A stretch of 64,000 nt of DNA from Moesziomyces globuligerus (taxonomy: Eukaryota > Basidiomycota > Ustilaginomycetes > Ustilaginales > Ustilaginaceae): positions 372,001 to 436,000 of the forward strand of contig JARVLF010000014.1 in the NCBI GenBank assembly GCA_030849465.1. Reading direction: 5' to 3'. How positions within the stretch are numbered: the first letter of the stretch is position 1; each line of letters begins with the position of its first letter. The notes under the pieces are model-generated. The model saw only the letters and a list, made by a program, of their open reading frames with translations, had not been told where the DNA came from and made no database searches. This document shows, one piece after another, positions 17,672 to 27,300 of this stretch. The position numbers were made by a program, and so were the translations under genes.

Positions 17672-20032
17672 CTACCGTCTCCCCTTTCCCTTGCGCGTTG
17701 GTTTGGCGCGCAGCTCGACGTCTCCACCCTGTGCTTCGCCGCCCTCTTGGTCGAGCTTGTCGCGCGCCTGGACGAAAAACATGAGGTCGCTCACCTGTTC
17801 CTGAAGATCCGTCGCCTGCGCCTTGAGCGCCGCCTCGCTCTCCTTGGTCTGCTCCAGCCGCTCCATGAGGCCCTTGCTGATGGAGCGCTCCGAGTGCAGA
17901 TCCCGCTCGAGCGTACGCGCCAGCTCCACCGCCCTCTCCGCCTTGCGCTCGCTCTTGTCCTTTTCCTTGCGCAGCACATCGTTGGTGCGCTCCAGCTCAG
18001 CCGTGCGCCGCGAAAGCCCATCGATCTGGGCGGATTTGGCCGTGAGCGATGCGAGCTCGCCCGTCATGGACGTGAGCTGCGCCTGGAACTGGTCCAGCTT
18101 GTCCTCGTAGAAGTGGCGCTGCGACTCGAGCTGGCTGGTCAGCAAATACGAATACTCGATCCCGATCGCCTCGAGCTTGTCGTCGGCCGAACGACTCGAT
18201 CCAGCTTGTCGAGCATCCTCACCGCGCTGCTCTTCGTGAGCCTCGTCTGTGTCGTCTCCACCATGCGTGTCAGAGCGATGGCCACTGTCGCGTGCGATGC
18301 CTGCAGGAGGGCCGGAATACTTGGTGCCGCTCGTCGACATGGCCGAGGCGTAGCTCGCAGACGACGGCAGCGTACGACTGCGCTCGGGCGTTGCCGCGGC
18401 CGAAGACGCGGACGGCAGCTCGACCAGCTTTCCGTCGGCCTTGTTCTGGATGAGCCGGTGCACGTAACCGTCGCCGGCATAGTCCCACACGCGCTGCGTC
18501 TCGAGCTCGAGGCTGTATAGATGGCCGGTCTCGCTAAAGTGCCTCTGAGCGTGACCTTGCTTGTACCGGCCGCATCCGACCGAGGCGCACACCAGACACA
18601 CCCAGAGGTCCTGTTGCGTCTCGCATACGGCGCAACAGCTCGGCTCGTCCACGTCGCTCTCGTCGTCCGACGCGTCTTCGTTCTCTCCACCTCGCACAGG
18701 CGTGGAGGGATCCATGGACCTGCGTGGGTTCCTGCGACGATGTTGCGCCGAAGGCTGTCCGGTCTGCGAGTACCGGCAGACGGGGCAGCGCGACTCGCCC
18801 CACTTGGAGAGGCACGAGCAGTGGAATGTGTGCTGGCACGAGATGGTCATGAGGCCGGTCACCGAGCTGTCCATGCGCTCCAAGCACACGGGGCATGTTG
18901 GCAGCTCGTGCGCCGCATGGTTGGACGCGTTCGTGGGCGGTCGCAGCGGCCATGGATCCGAATTGGTAAGCGTGGGATAGCTGAATGGCAGCGAGGTGTG
19001 CTTTGAGACGGTGAGCGAGGTGATGTAGACCACCTGACAGATCTCCTGCGGATCCATGGCATTGAAAGGCTGGCCGTTGAACATCTTGTGGAAATCCTCA
19101 GCGTCCTTTGCGTCGCGAAAGCGGATGAGCACCATGCATCGGTTTGGATGCATGTCTCGGACCATGCGCAGATGCGTGATAGCTTCGACGGCGGGCTCGA
19201 TATACGAGAGAAAGTGGGATGCAGTGAGGTGCGATGGCACCGCAAGCACGGCGACGACGGCGCCGAGATCGTGGTCTGGGATTTGGTTTTCCAGATGCGC
19301 GTCGGCAGAGGTGCTACTGTTCTGGCTGACACTCTTGCCAACAGCGGCAGCGTGCATCGGCGAAGGAGATACGATGGCATCCTGCTTATCTCTGAAGAGA
19401 TGGACGATGCCAAAAGCGACCTCGGTGGCGCCGATGGCCATTCCGTCGAAGCGCTCGGTGCACGAGGCAAGCGTGTTGGCGGGATCATTGGACGTCGAAG
19501 AATCGCCTTGGAACGAGTCGGTCTTGTCGAACTTGGCCACGGGCAGCGCTACCTGAGGCTGCTTTGCGTGGAAGACATGCTTTCTTCGATTCGATTTGGC
19601 TTGCGACGATTGGACAGACGAGGTGGAAGGTCCTGGTCGCGATGATGCCGTGGAACCCGAGGCAAGGTGGGAGGCATCGTCTTGCATGTCTGCCATTGCT
19701 GCCGCACCCGACGTGTCGCTGCGTTCAGCCCAGTCGATGCGAATGGGACCGAAGCGAAGGTCGACAGGCGAGGAGAAGGACTTTTTGGATCTGTCGTGGT
19801 GGAGAAAGGAGCGCTGGGTGGCGGCTGCTTGGCCGTGGCCTCCTTGCCAAGCGGAGTCCGGGAGGCGGCCAAAGATGTGGGCCGGGGCGATACGATTGGG
19901 GCTCTGAAAAGGCGCCTGGCTCGCAAGTGCTGGATCAGGCTGGAAGAGCGAGAAGTGGATCGAGTAGGTCTCTTGCTGGTCGAGGAAGAAGGCAGGTTTA
20001 GATGGCGCAGATTTGCGGGACTTTGTTGGCAT
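17672..20032 (-). CDS. ETP1: BRAP2/Etp1-like RING and UBP zinc-finger protein
   Basis: A 786-residue protein of the BRCA1-associated protein 2 family; yeast Etp1 is the fungal member. Order of parts: a disordered N-terminus, a BRAP2-type RNA-recognition-like fold at about 260-345 (VLIRFRDAKDAEDFHKMFNG), a RING-H2 finger at about 376-415 (CPVCLERM, then CQHTFHCSCLSKW, then CPVC), a UBP-type zinc finger at about 464-540 (CCAVC, WVCLVCASVGCGRY, H-x-H pair in GHAQRHFSETGH), and a long coiled coil from about 630 to 757. The RING suggests ubiquitin ligase activity and the UBP finger binds free ubiquitin C-termini in this family. The C-terminus is strongly basic (RAKPTRKGKGRR). The ATG at 20032 is the first true ATG; the frame extends to a TTG codon upstream. 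Cellular role in this fungus is unknown. Confidence 0.9.
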   Translation of the reverse strand: MPTKSRKSAPSKPAFFLDQQETYSIHFSLFQPDPALASQAPFQSPNRIAPAHIFGRLPDSAWQGGHGQAAATQRSFLHHDRSKKSFSSPVDLRFGPIRIDWAERSDTSGAAAMADMQDDASHLASGSTASSRPGPSTSSVQSSQAKSNRRKHVFHAKQPQVALPVAKFDKTDSFQGDSSTSNDPANTLASCTERFDGMAIGATEVAFGIVHLFRDKQDAIVSPSPMHAAAVGKSVSQNSSTSADAHLENQIPDHDLGAVVAVLAVPSHLTASHFLSYIEPAVEAITHLRMVRDMHPNRCMVLIRFRDAKDAEDFHKMFNGQPFNAMDPQEICQVVYITSLTVSKHTSLPFSYPTLTNSDPWPLRPPTNASNHAAHELPTCPVCLERMDSSVTGLMTISCQHTFHCSCLSKWGESRCPVCRYSQTGQPSAQHRRRNPRRSMDPSTPVRGGENEDASDDESDVDEPSCCAVCETQQDLWVCLVCASVGCGRYKQGHAQRHFSETGHLYSLELETQRVWDYAGDGYVHRLIQNKADGKLVELPSASSAAATPERSRTLPSSASYASAMSTSGTKYSGPPAGIARDSGHRSDTHGGDDTDEAHEEQRGEDARQAGSSRSADDKLEAIGIEYSYLLTSQLESQRHFYEDKLDQFQAQLTSMTGELASLTAKSAQIDGLSRRTAELERTNDVLRKEKDKSERKAERAVELARTLERDLHSERSISKGLMERLEQTKESEAALKAQATDLQEQVSDLMFFVQARDKLDQEGGEAQGGDVELRAKPTRKGKGRR

Positions 20033-21180
20033 CCTGGTGACGATGCTCGCAGGACCACAAGCACGATTCCGCTCGCGATCCAACGCTGGAAGCGTGCGCG
20101 AAGCCGGAGTGGATAGTTGATTGTGCTCGTGCGCCCACTACGGAGAAAGGCGAGCTTGGGCGACGAGAGGCAGGAACGGATGATGGAGTTGGGACACAGG
20201 TCGTGCGCATGCCGACCCTCCACCTGCAATGCAAGCAAGAGCGGGTGGGTGTGGACCCTGAACTGAGCCGAGCCGGGGCTGGCCAAGTCACGTGACAAGA
20301 AGCTCTGGTTCACGCGCTCCATGCGAGGTGAGGCGATTTTGGCGCTCTTTGAAATTGAGCGCTGTGTTGATCTTTCCCTGCAGCGCCTCGTTCTTCGGCG
20401 TTCGGACGTCGAGAATACCAAGACCCTTGCACAACCCCTTTCCTTCACTTGGAACGTCGCAAATCACCACCGTCAAAGCCAGGTATGAGCATGCTCCAAG
20501 AGTGCATCAGGGTCTCTTTTTGGTGGTGGCGATCAGGGCTGAGCGAGATTCGAAACGTCTGTCCCGGGCTAGTTGGAATGTAAACGATCGCTGGATGCAA
20601 ATCGTGGCGACAGGAGACCGAGCGAGTGTCTCTCTGAGCCTTAATTCTCGTTCCGGAGGATGTGGCTCGAACGAAAGCGATGAGGTCGGCCTCGCAGCGC
20701 CGAGCGGGAACCTCCTGTCTTTAATCCGACCAAGGTACGGTAACACCGTGCGAAGCTTGTGGCGATGAAGGAGTCTCGAGCAAAGGCGAGTGAAAGCCGG
20801 ATGTGTGTGGCTGCCGAATTTCGACCAGCGACCTGATGCAGCGTAGATCCTTGTCGCAACCAGCCATCTGCACCACGATGCACCTCGTCTCGCTCGCCGA
20901 ACCACACCGAACCGCTTCACCTTCCCCGCCCTCGCCTCCACCTTGCTAGCATACATGCCACAAGCTCGTCACTTGTGCCTCGAACCGTGACGATTCGGCG
21001 CGGAACACTCGGCGAGCTCCGCCTCCTCCTTTGCGCGCGTGCGCTTGTACCTCCGAACCGGGCGGGCTCTAGGCGCTCTTGTGGTCTGTTCTCACCTCGC
21101 CACACACTTTCGCGGCTCCCTCCTCCGCACTTGCTGAGCCTCTCTCTTGTCGGTAGCCTCGATCGTGTCTCGTAGCCACC
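20033..21180. promoter_or_regulatory. Divergent promoter region of ETP1 and the Cdc14-like gene
   Basis: About 1150 bases between divergent starts. The last 120 bases before 21181 are pyrimidine-rich, as often seen at transcription starts. Open frames in both directions have no recognisable product. I looked for tRNA-like B boxes (GTTCGA cores) and found none with a supporting stem. Confidence 0.45.
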
Positions 21181-23619
21181 ATGTCTTCACACGGGACGGC
21201 TCATCCACGCTCGGCTGGTCGAACCCCTAGACAAGCACGACCCCCATCTGTCTGCATAGCACCCGATCATTTCAGCCCAGGAAACTCGAAGCCCAACACC
21301 ATGTCACGCACCGTCGACCTCGAAGCCACCGTCGAGGAGTGGCTGGATGCGCTCACCTCGCCTCTATCGACACCCTCGGAGCGAATCTCTACTCTCAATG
21401 ACATCGAAAAGCTTCTCGTCACGCTCACCGATCCGAGTGTTCGAAACTCGTCCTTGGTCGGTCTCGATCAGGCGGCCACCTTCTGGTCGCTTCAGGCCAC
21501 CGCTGGCTTCAGTCTTGCAGAGGCGCTCATGGCGCTCGTCCACCGCCTCCATCTGGACCTGCTGCGCGAACATGAGCTGCAAAGATCGCTGGCCAAATCC
21601 TCAGAGCACGCGTATACAGATCCCATCTCTTCTCTTGACGGACTCGGCCTACAAGTGCGCAGCCCGCAGACAAAACCTACCGGGGCGCCCGCATCGAGCA
21701 TGTCGGAAGCCCAGCGTCAGCGCTTGCACTCAGCAGTGTCCGAACTCTGCATCGCCATCACCATTCTGCAGGGGCTGACGCTGTGCAGCATTGCCAGCAA
21801 GCGCATCACGCGCCGCAAGTCCTCCTTGGAGCTGCTGCTCCAGATCGTACTGGCCGAGTATTGCAACGAGCTCCTCCCGCCCATCCTCATGCCCGCCGTA
21901 AACGCGCTCTCGCCCACTAGCCCTTCATTCTCCCTGCCCCCGACGCCGTCCACACCCACCTCATCAGCATCTGTCTCGGCATCATCGTCCAAGCCCTCCT
22001 CGGAGCCACCATCGTCCAGCGCCGGGTCCGTGTCGCAAGCGCCAGATGCGCCCCTTTCGCTGCCGTCCGGATTCGCACTGGACCTGCTCATGTGTGTTCT
22101 GGTCGACAGCGATGTGGCACAGGATCGATTCGCCGATATGGGCGGCATCCATCAGATCGTCCAGCTCAGCCACAAGTGCGCCGATACCGTCACCACGCCG
22201 GTCAGTACGCCAACCACAGAGACGAGCCCCCCTCTGCGTGAGGCAGCTGCCTCTACAGCGTCACGCTCGAGCCACATCGTCGCGCTCAAGCAGACCGACC
22301 TGCTGTGTCTCGAGTTCCGCTACTTCTGGTCCCAGCTCATCCACGGCGAGTCAGCACGCAGAGCTAGCCTCGATAACGTCGCTGGCACCAGCTCCGCCGC
22401 GACGAGCTTCTACAGCCTCGCAGACCCGCACTCTACCATGCTCGTCGAGGCCGAGACTGCAGCCGAGCCTGCCACGCCCAAGGCATCGTTGAGGAAAAGA
22501 CCATCCACGCGCGTGATCGACGCAGGCGAAGCTCCGCTTGTAGAGACGCCCAAAGCTCGCGGTCGGACTGTCGCTCCATCGTCCACACGCGCCACCAGCG
22601 AGGAGGCGCCAACCAGATCGAGGACGCGCGAACAAGCCGATGTGGGTGCTTCCGCTTCGCCCAGGCGGCTGCGCCACAGCGCGTCCGTCGCCGAACTGCG
22701 CAAGAGACCCAGCTCGACAAAGACCGCAATGCCACCCGTACCGCCACTGCCGATTTCGGACTCGCGGCCCTCGATCAACGCCGCCGTCGCAGCGACGCAA
22801 TCAGACACAGGTGCGGCACGCGACCGACGCCTTGGCTCGCGACGACCAGCGACATCCGGATCGGGCAGCGCTTCGTCTCGCCCACACAGCACGGGAACGC
22901 AAGGCGAAGGCGGTAGCAGAGACGGCGAGCGCGTTCGCAGGTCGACTGTCTCTGAAGCGCCAGTGCTCTCTGCAGTCGCTGGAGGCCCGGTCGACAGAAT
23001 GGTAAAGTTCAGTCCGACGCGGCCGGGCATGTCGTCGAGGGACCGACCGCGCATCCCTTCGCCGCTCAAGCCTCGCAGTGCGGCGCAGGAGGAGGCCGAG
23101 CAGATCAAGCGACGCTCGGAAGCGCTCCCCAATCACGCAATCCCCTATCGTCGTCTTCGTTCCTCCACGACCAGCACGCCCTTCTCGCCCACCGAGAATC
23201 TGCCGGCGCACCAGCGCTCCTCGCGCATGTTCGTCGCTGCTGACGCCGAGAACTGCAACCCCTTCTCAACCGTCGAAGCTGAGGCCAAGGTGGTGGGGCA
23301 GCACGAGCCAGCCCGCCCCCAGCTTCGGTCGAAGCGCTCTACGCAGCTGCTCAGAGCTTCACCGCAGTCGATTCACGACGTTGCTGCCCTCGCCGGCCCG
23401 GAAGGTATGCGACGTAGTGATGCGCGCTCGACAGTGCCAGAGATCCCGTCCAGCGAATCGGCCTACAGCCTCGGAGTGGCGAGCAATGCTGGAACGGCAG
23501 TCAGGATTCCTCCCAGTCCCGCTGTGCGGCGCGCCCAGCTCGCCCGCGCGCGCAGCCTCTCCCCGACCAAGCTCACTCACCTCGGCCAGCGCCTCGCAGC
23601 AGCACAACTAGACTCGTAG
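21181..23619 (+). CDS. cdc14: Cdc14-type septation initiation network protein
   Basis: An 812-residue protein whose residues about 45-400 resemble the fission yeast SIN protein Cdc14 (the Sid1 kinase partner, unrelated to the Cdc14 phosphatase). Telling pieces are ELCIAITILQGLTLCSIASK, then LDLLMCVLVDSDVAQDRFAD, GGIHQIVQLSHKC, and LLCLEFRYFWSQLIHG, which follow the helical repeat order of that family. The C-terminal half is disordered and Ser/Arg-rich with repeated LRKRPS(T/S) boxes, a form that basophilic kinases favour. An insertion of Ser/Pro-rich sequence splits the helical domain at about residues 245-300. The ATG at 21181 gives 40 extra residues before MSRTVDLEATVEEW; the second ATG at 21301 starts right at the conserved part and may be the true start. 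In the SIN this protein would activate Sid1 to drive septum formation. SPG1, another SIN gene, lies 37 kb away. Confidence 0.72.
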   Translation: MSSHGTAHPRSAGRTPRQARPPSVCIAPDHFSPGNSKPNTMSRTVDLEATVEEWLDALTSPLSTPSERISTLNDIEKLLVTLTDPSVRNSSLVGLDQAATFWSLQATAGFSLAEALMALVHRLHLDLLREHELQRSLAKSSEHAYTDPISSLDGLGLQVRSPQTKPTGAPASSMSEAQRQRLHSAVSELCIAITILQGLTLCSIASKRITRRKSSLELLLQIVLAEYCNELLPPILMPAVNALSPTSPSFSLPPTPSTPTSSASVSASSSKPSSEPPSSSAGSVSQAPDAPLSLPSGFALDLLMCVLVDSDVAQDRFADMGGIHQIVQLSHKCADTVTTPVSTPTTETSPPLREAAASTASRSSHIVALKQTDLLCLEFRYFWSQLIHGESARRASLDNVAGTSSAATSFYSLADPHSTMLVEAETAAEPATPKASLRKRPSTRVIDAGEAPLVETPKARGRTVAPSSTRATSEEAPTRSRTREQADVGASASPRRLRHSASVAELRKRPSSTKTAMPPVPPLPISDSRPSINAAVAATQSDTGAARDRRLGSRRPATSGSGSASSRPHSTGTQGEGGSRDGERVRRSTVSEAPVLSAVAGGPVDRMVKFSPTRPGMSSRDRPRIPSPLKPRSAAQEEAEQIKRRSEALPNHAIPYRRLRSSTTSTPFSPTENLPAHQRSSRMFVAADAENCNPFSTVEAEAKVVGQHEPARPQLRSKRSTQLLRASPQSIHDVAALAGPEGMRRSDARSTVPEIPSSESAYSLGVASNAGTAVRIPPSPAVRRAQLARARSLSPTKLTHLGQRLAAAQLDS

Positions 23620-24395
23620 CATAGCGCACACCTCCAAGCAATGCATTTCCATCGTCGAAGCAGAAGCGTCACCATGAACAGCTCGGAAGATCCAGACAGG
23701 TAGAGGTTGGAACTCGTCAAGTTCAAAAATGTGAGATTAGGGAAGCGGAACATATTCGAATTTTGTGATCGGCGTTGTGTCTGCGGCTGCAAAAATCCAC
23801 TGGAAAAAATTGAGCGCTCCAGGCGCGCCCAGGCCATTCTTGCACTTGCTCGCGTTTCTCATGCTCTCCTTCCCACCACCACCATGCGGAAAGGTAAGTC
23901 TCGCGCCAAGGGCGAGTGGCAGAACGGCGATCCGCACGGGATACAAGGCTAGAGGGCGGGAACGATGATCACCAATTTGACTACAGGAATCTCGTTAGTC
24001 CTAATACACTTTGCGGACACTCAAATTACCATTCAAGTTTCAGCCTTGTCTGACCCCTCTCGCAAACCCAAACCCGCGAGAATCGCCTCTGCCACTGCCG
24101 TCCATTCCAGAGATACTGGCTCGGCTCGTTCTGACACTGACCCGCTCTCCCATTTGGATCCGGTCGCGACACAGATTCTCGAATTGTCCTGATGAAAGTC
24201 AACCCAAATCATATCCTCCAAGGCTCGTGTTTGACCTGACTGTGCGCACACTCGCTGAGGGGCTTTGGAATCGTGCGCGTTCTTTTGCTTTGTGGATTGG
24301 TACAAGTACAGTGTGGTATGAGCACCCGCTTTTGGAGATGAAGGCGCGTTTTAGGGCGGAAGGTGGGGGAGTATGCAAAGTGGTTTGTATGGACG
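23620..24395. other. Convergent intergenic region
   Basis: About 780 bases between two convergent stops. The 3' ends of the Cdc14-like gene and the large disordered-protein gene lie here. A possible tiny spliced gene (23884-24192) is described separately. It is more A/T-rich than the flanks, as expected for 3' regions. Confidence 0.45.
23884..24192 (+). CDS. Possible small spliced gene
   Basis: An ATG in a good context (CACCACCACC before it) is followed after ten bases by a perfect GTAAGT donor at 23894. Joining to the acceptor ACTACAG that ends at 23986 gives a 93-base intron and a 71-codon frame ending at 24192. The predicted product is short, Ser/Asp-rich and resembles no family I know. 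Without splicing the ATG gives only 22 codons. The strength of the donor next to the ATG is the only real argument; it could be coincidence. Confidence 0.2.
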
Positions 24396-27300
24396 TTAGT
24401 ATCGCCACTGGGACGACGGCGGTTGAGGGGGAGGTGGATTTGCTGGCGGATACGCCGCAGACCGCGGGTGGGGCGGATATGGATAAGCGTACTGCGACGC
24501 ATGCATCTCGCGTGCTGGCGTGATGCGCTGGTATGGATAGAGCGCATCGGGCATCGGCACGTCCTCGGCCGCATATCTCATGGGCGGCTCCTGGTACCCT
24601 CGGTACCCATGCTGGTAGCCGGGATAGCCAGGATGCCCGTACCCATCATGCAGGGCGCGCTCGCGCTCGAGATCCATGTTTCGCTCAAAGCCGAACTCGG
24701 GTCGAGCGCCATAGCCGCCATACGACGGCATTGCGTGCAGGTCGGACCTGGCGTCCCCGGGGCGCATATCGTGGTAGCGATTCGGCTCGAAAACCGTTGT
24801 CTGAGGTGGCTCGGCACGGTGAGACACTGGCTTCGGGCTCGATGGAGGCCTGTTGCGCTCGTCTCGTCGACCATCGTCTTGGTGCGCAACGTACGGCTTG
24901 GAACCAGGATCCATAGAGGGTGCTCTCTCCTCGGCCACCTCGTCTGGAGCATCCTGCTGGACGCGTCCTTTCTTCCACAGTCGAGCGCCCGGGGGCGGAG
25001 GCTTCTTCCTCTTCCTCTTCCTCTCGCGCGACTGGTCTTGGCCGGGTTTTGACGAGGGTGCGGGACTGGGGCCGCGGCTGGACTCGACCGATCCACCCGC
25101 ATCCAGTCCATCTGCTTCGGCGGGCGTCTGCAGCCCCGAAGCAGCGGCACTGGCGGCCGTCGGCTCTCCCGATGCTGCGGACTGGTTGGCGAGTCGCAAC
25201 TGGCGCGCCCAGAGGCTCTCGTCCGCATCGCCGTCAGAGTCGCTCTCGGCACCACGCAGCGAGACCGCCGCCGACGCTAGCGCATCGGCATCCGAGATCA
25301 CCACGTCGCCGTCAGCCACACTCCGGAGACGAGGCGAGCTGAACACCGAACTCCACGACGGCAGCGACGAGATGCCCGACTCAGATGACATGTAGGATGA
25401 ATCCGAATCGTACTCGTCTTCCGACTCGGATGCATCCGTTGAGGTGGTGGACATGGCATGCTCGGCGACTGCTTCGTCGACCGACGCGGAAGCCTCTGCA
25501 ATCGATTGTGCACCCTCCTGCGTATGCGCTTGCGCATGCTGGCTGCGCCTGGTCTTTCGCTTGTGCACGCGCAAAGCCTCCTGCATCTTGCGCAGGTCCG
25601 AACGCACCAGCGGATCCTCAACCTCTGCGTATCTCGAAGCGGACAAGAACCTGCCGAACCTCTTGTACAGGTCCACGCTGTCCGCATCGTCGAGATCGAC
25701 CGTCTTGGGAACCCAAACGTTGTGAGTCAGCTTGGCAAATCCGCGTGTCTTGCGGCGTTGAACAGCCAGCAGATCGAGCTCCATCTCGGCCTGCCAGCGC
25801 TCGTGGTTGGCCTCGTACGCCGACTTGCGGTACAGCTCACCGGCGCGGTCGTTGACGTAGTTCGACCAGGCCAGCTTGCGATCGCAAGTCCAGATGCGCT
25901 CGATCTCGGCCTTGCGCATCTCGAGCTGCAGACGCAGGCGCGACAGCTCGCCCGCCCGCCACTCGTCGACCACCTCGTCAAAGTTTGACAGATACCGAAT
26001 GCTCTCGTAGAGGTCGCCTTTGGCTTGCATCTCCTCGAGGTACCCTGCTTCCTCGTGCGCATAGAGCTCCTCGGTGTCCAGGCTGTCGAGAGGATTGAGC
26101 CGGCCGGGGTCGAAATTGTCTATCAGCTCTTTCCGCCGCTGGTCGACGCACTCGGACGCCGGGCTGTCAACATCGTTAACACCCTCCTCCCAGGGTGGCG
26201 GCAGATCAAAGGCGGCGAGCTGGGCGATTTTGGTTAAGCGATCCAACTCGGTCGTGTCGAGCTTCGGGATGGCGGCGGCGCAGGCTTGCAGGATCTGAGA
26301 TGCCATCTCGTCGTCATTCGTCCAGTTTTGCATGTACAGCGGCACGCATGGAGCCTCTGGAACGGGCGGAGGGCTCGGCGAACGTGCCTTGACAGGACTG
26401 GGCCCGCTCATAAGCGCCGAGATGGACATGACGTTACCGCGTGCAGGTCGCTGGACTGGCGACATGGGTTCGTCCTCGATGCTGTCCATCTTGGGGCGCC
26501 ACGAGTACGACTGGTGCTGTTCGTAATCGTGCATGGGATACGGGCCTTGTGTGTAGGAGGCCGCCAGATGCGAACGTCCGTATCCATCTGTGGTGCGAGC
26601 TGTGTGCATGAGAGCGACCTCGGGCGAAGATTCGGGCGAGAAAGGCGGCCTTTGTTCAGACACCGGAGCATGCTTCAGTTGAGGCGATGCAAGTGGCTCC
26701 GTTTTGACCATCGGCTCGGGTGTCACAGCATCGAAGATGCCGGACATCTGCGGCCTATCGTAGTCCTGTGCGGGCGGCTGCGGAGTCGGAGGACGGCTCG
26801 CTTGGGCACTGGCACCGGGGTCTGTGGTATGCGAGTCGGTCGACATCGGCTGGTCCGCTGGCGGTGGCGTGGCGAAGCGGGCACGGAGTTGTTCGAGAGA
26901 CTGGACCGGAACCATGTCGAGATCGGCCTGAAGCTGATAGGAAAGGATGCAGAGCTGACGGTAGAGCTCTGCTTTGGCCTCGTCGTCGGGGCCATCTGGA
27001 TCGGCTTCCTTGCCCTTGCTTTTGGCTGCTGAGCGCTTTGCTTTCGCAGGTGCACGATCGACGGTGGCACGGACGGCTCTGCCGCCCGAGCGGGTGCGCC
27101 GATCGGTCTCCTTTGCATTCATGATGAGGTTCTCGAGGAAGGGCGAGAAACCAAAGGCCGCGAGGTTGGGGGTCGAAGCGTTGTCGGATGCGCTGGTGGT
27201 GACGGCTTTCGCCACCCGAGCTGATCTCCTGCGGTCACTGGATTCGATGCTTGGAAGCGCCAAAGCAACGGTTTGGGGCGTGGCGGCAGCATTGCGTTCT

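Noticed and set aside
17312..18520. A 402-codon plus-strand frame across the end of ETP1
   Set aside because: Antisense to the coiled coil and UBP finger of ETP1; Leu/Arg-rich product without known motifs.
20540..20560. GATTCGAAAC string resembling a tRNA T-arm on the minus strand
   Set aside because: The bases on the two sides do not pair into a 5-base stem, and no acceptor stem is visible.
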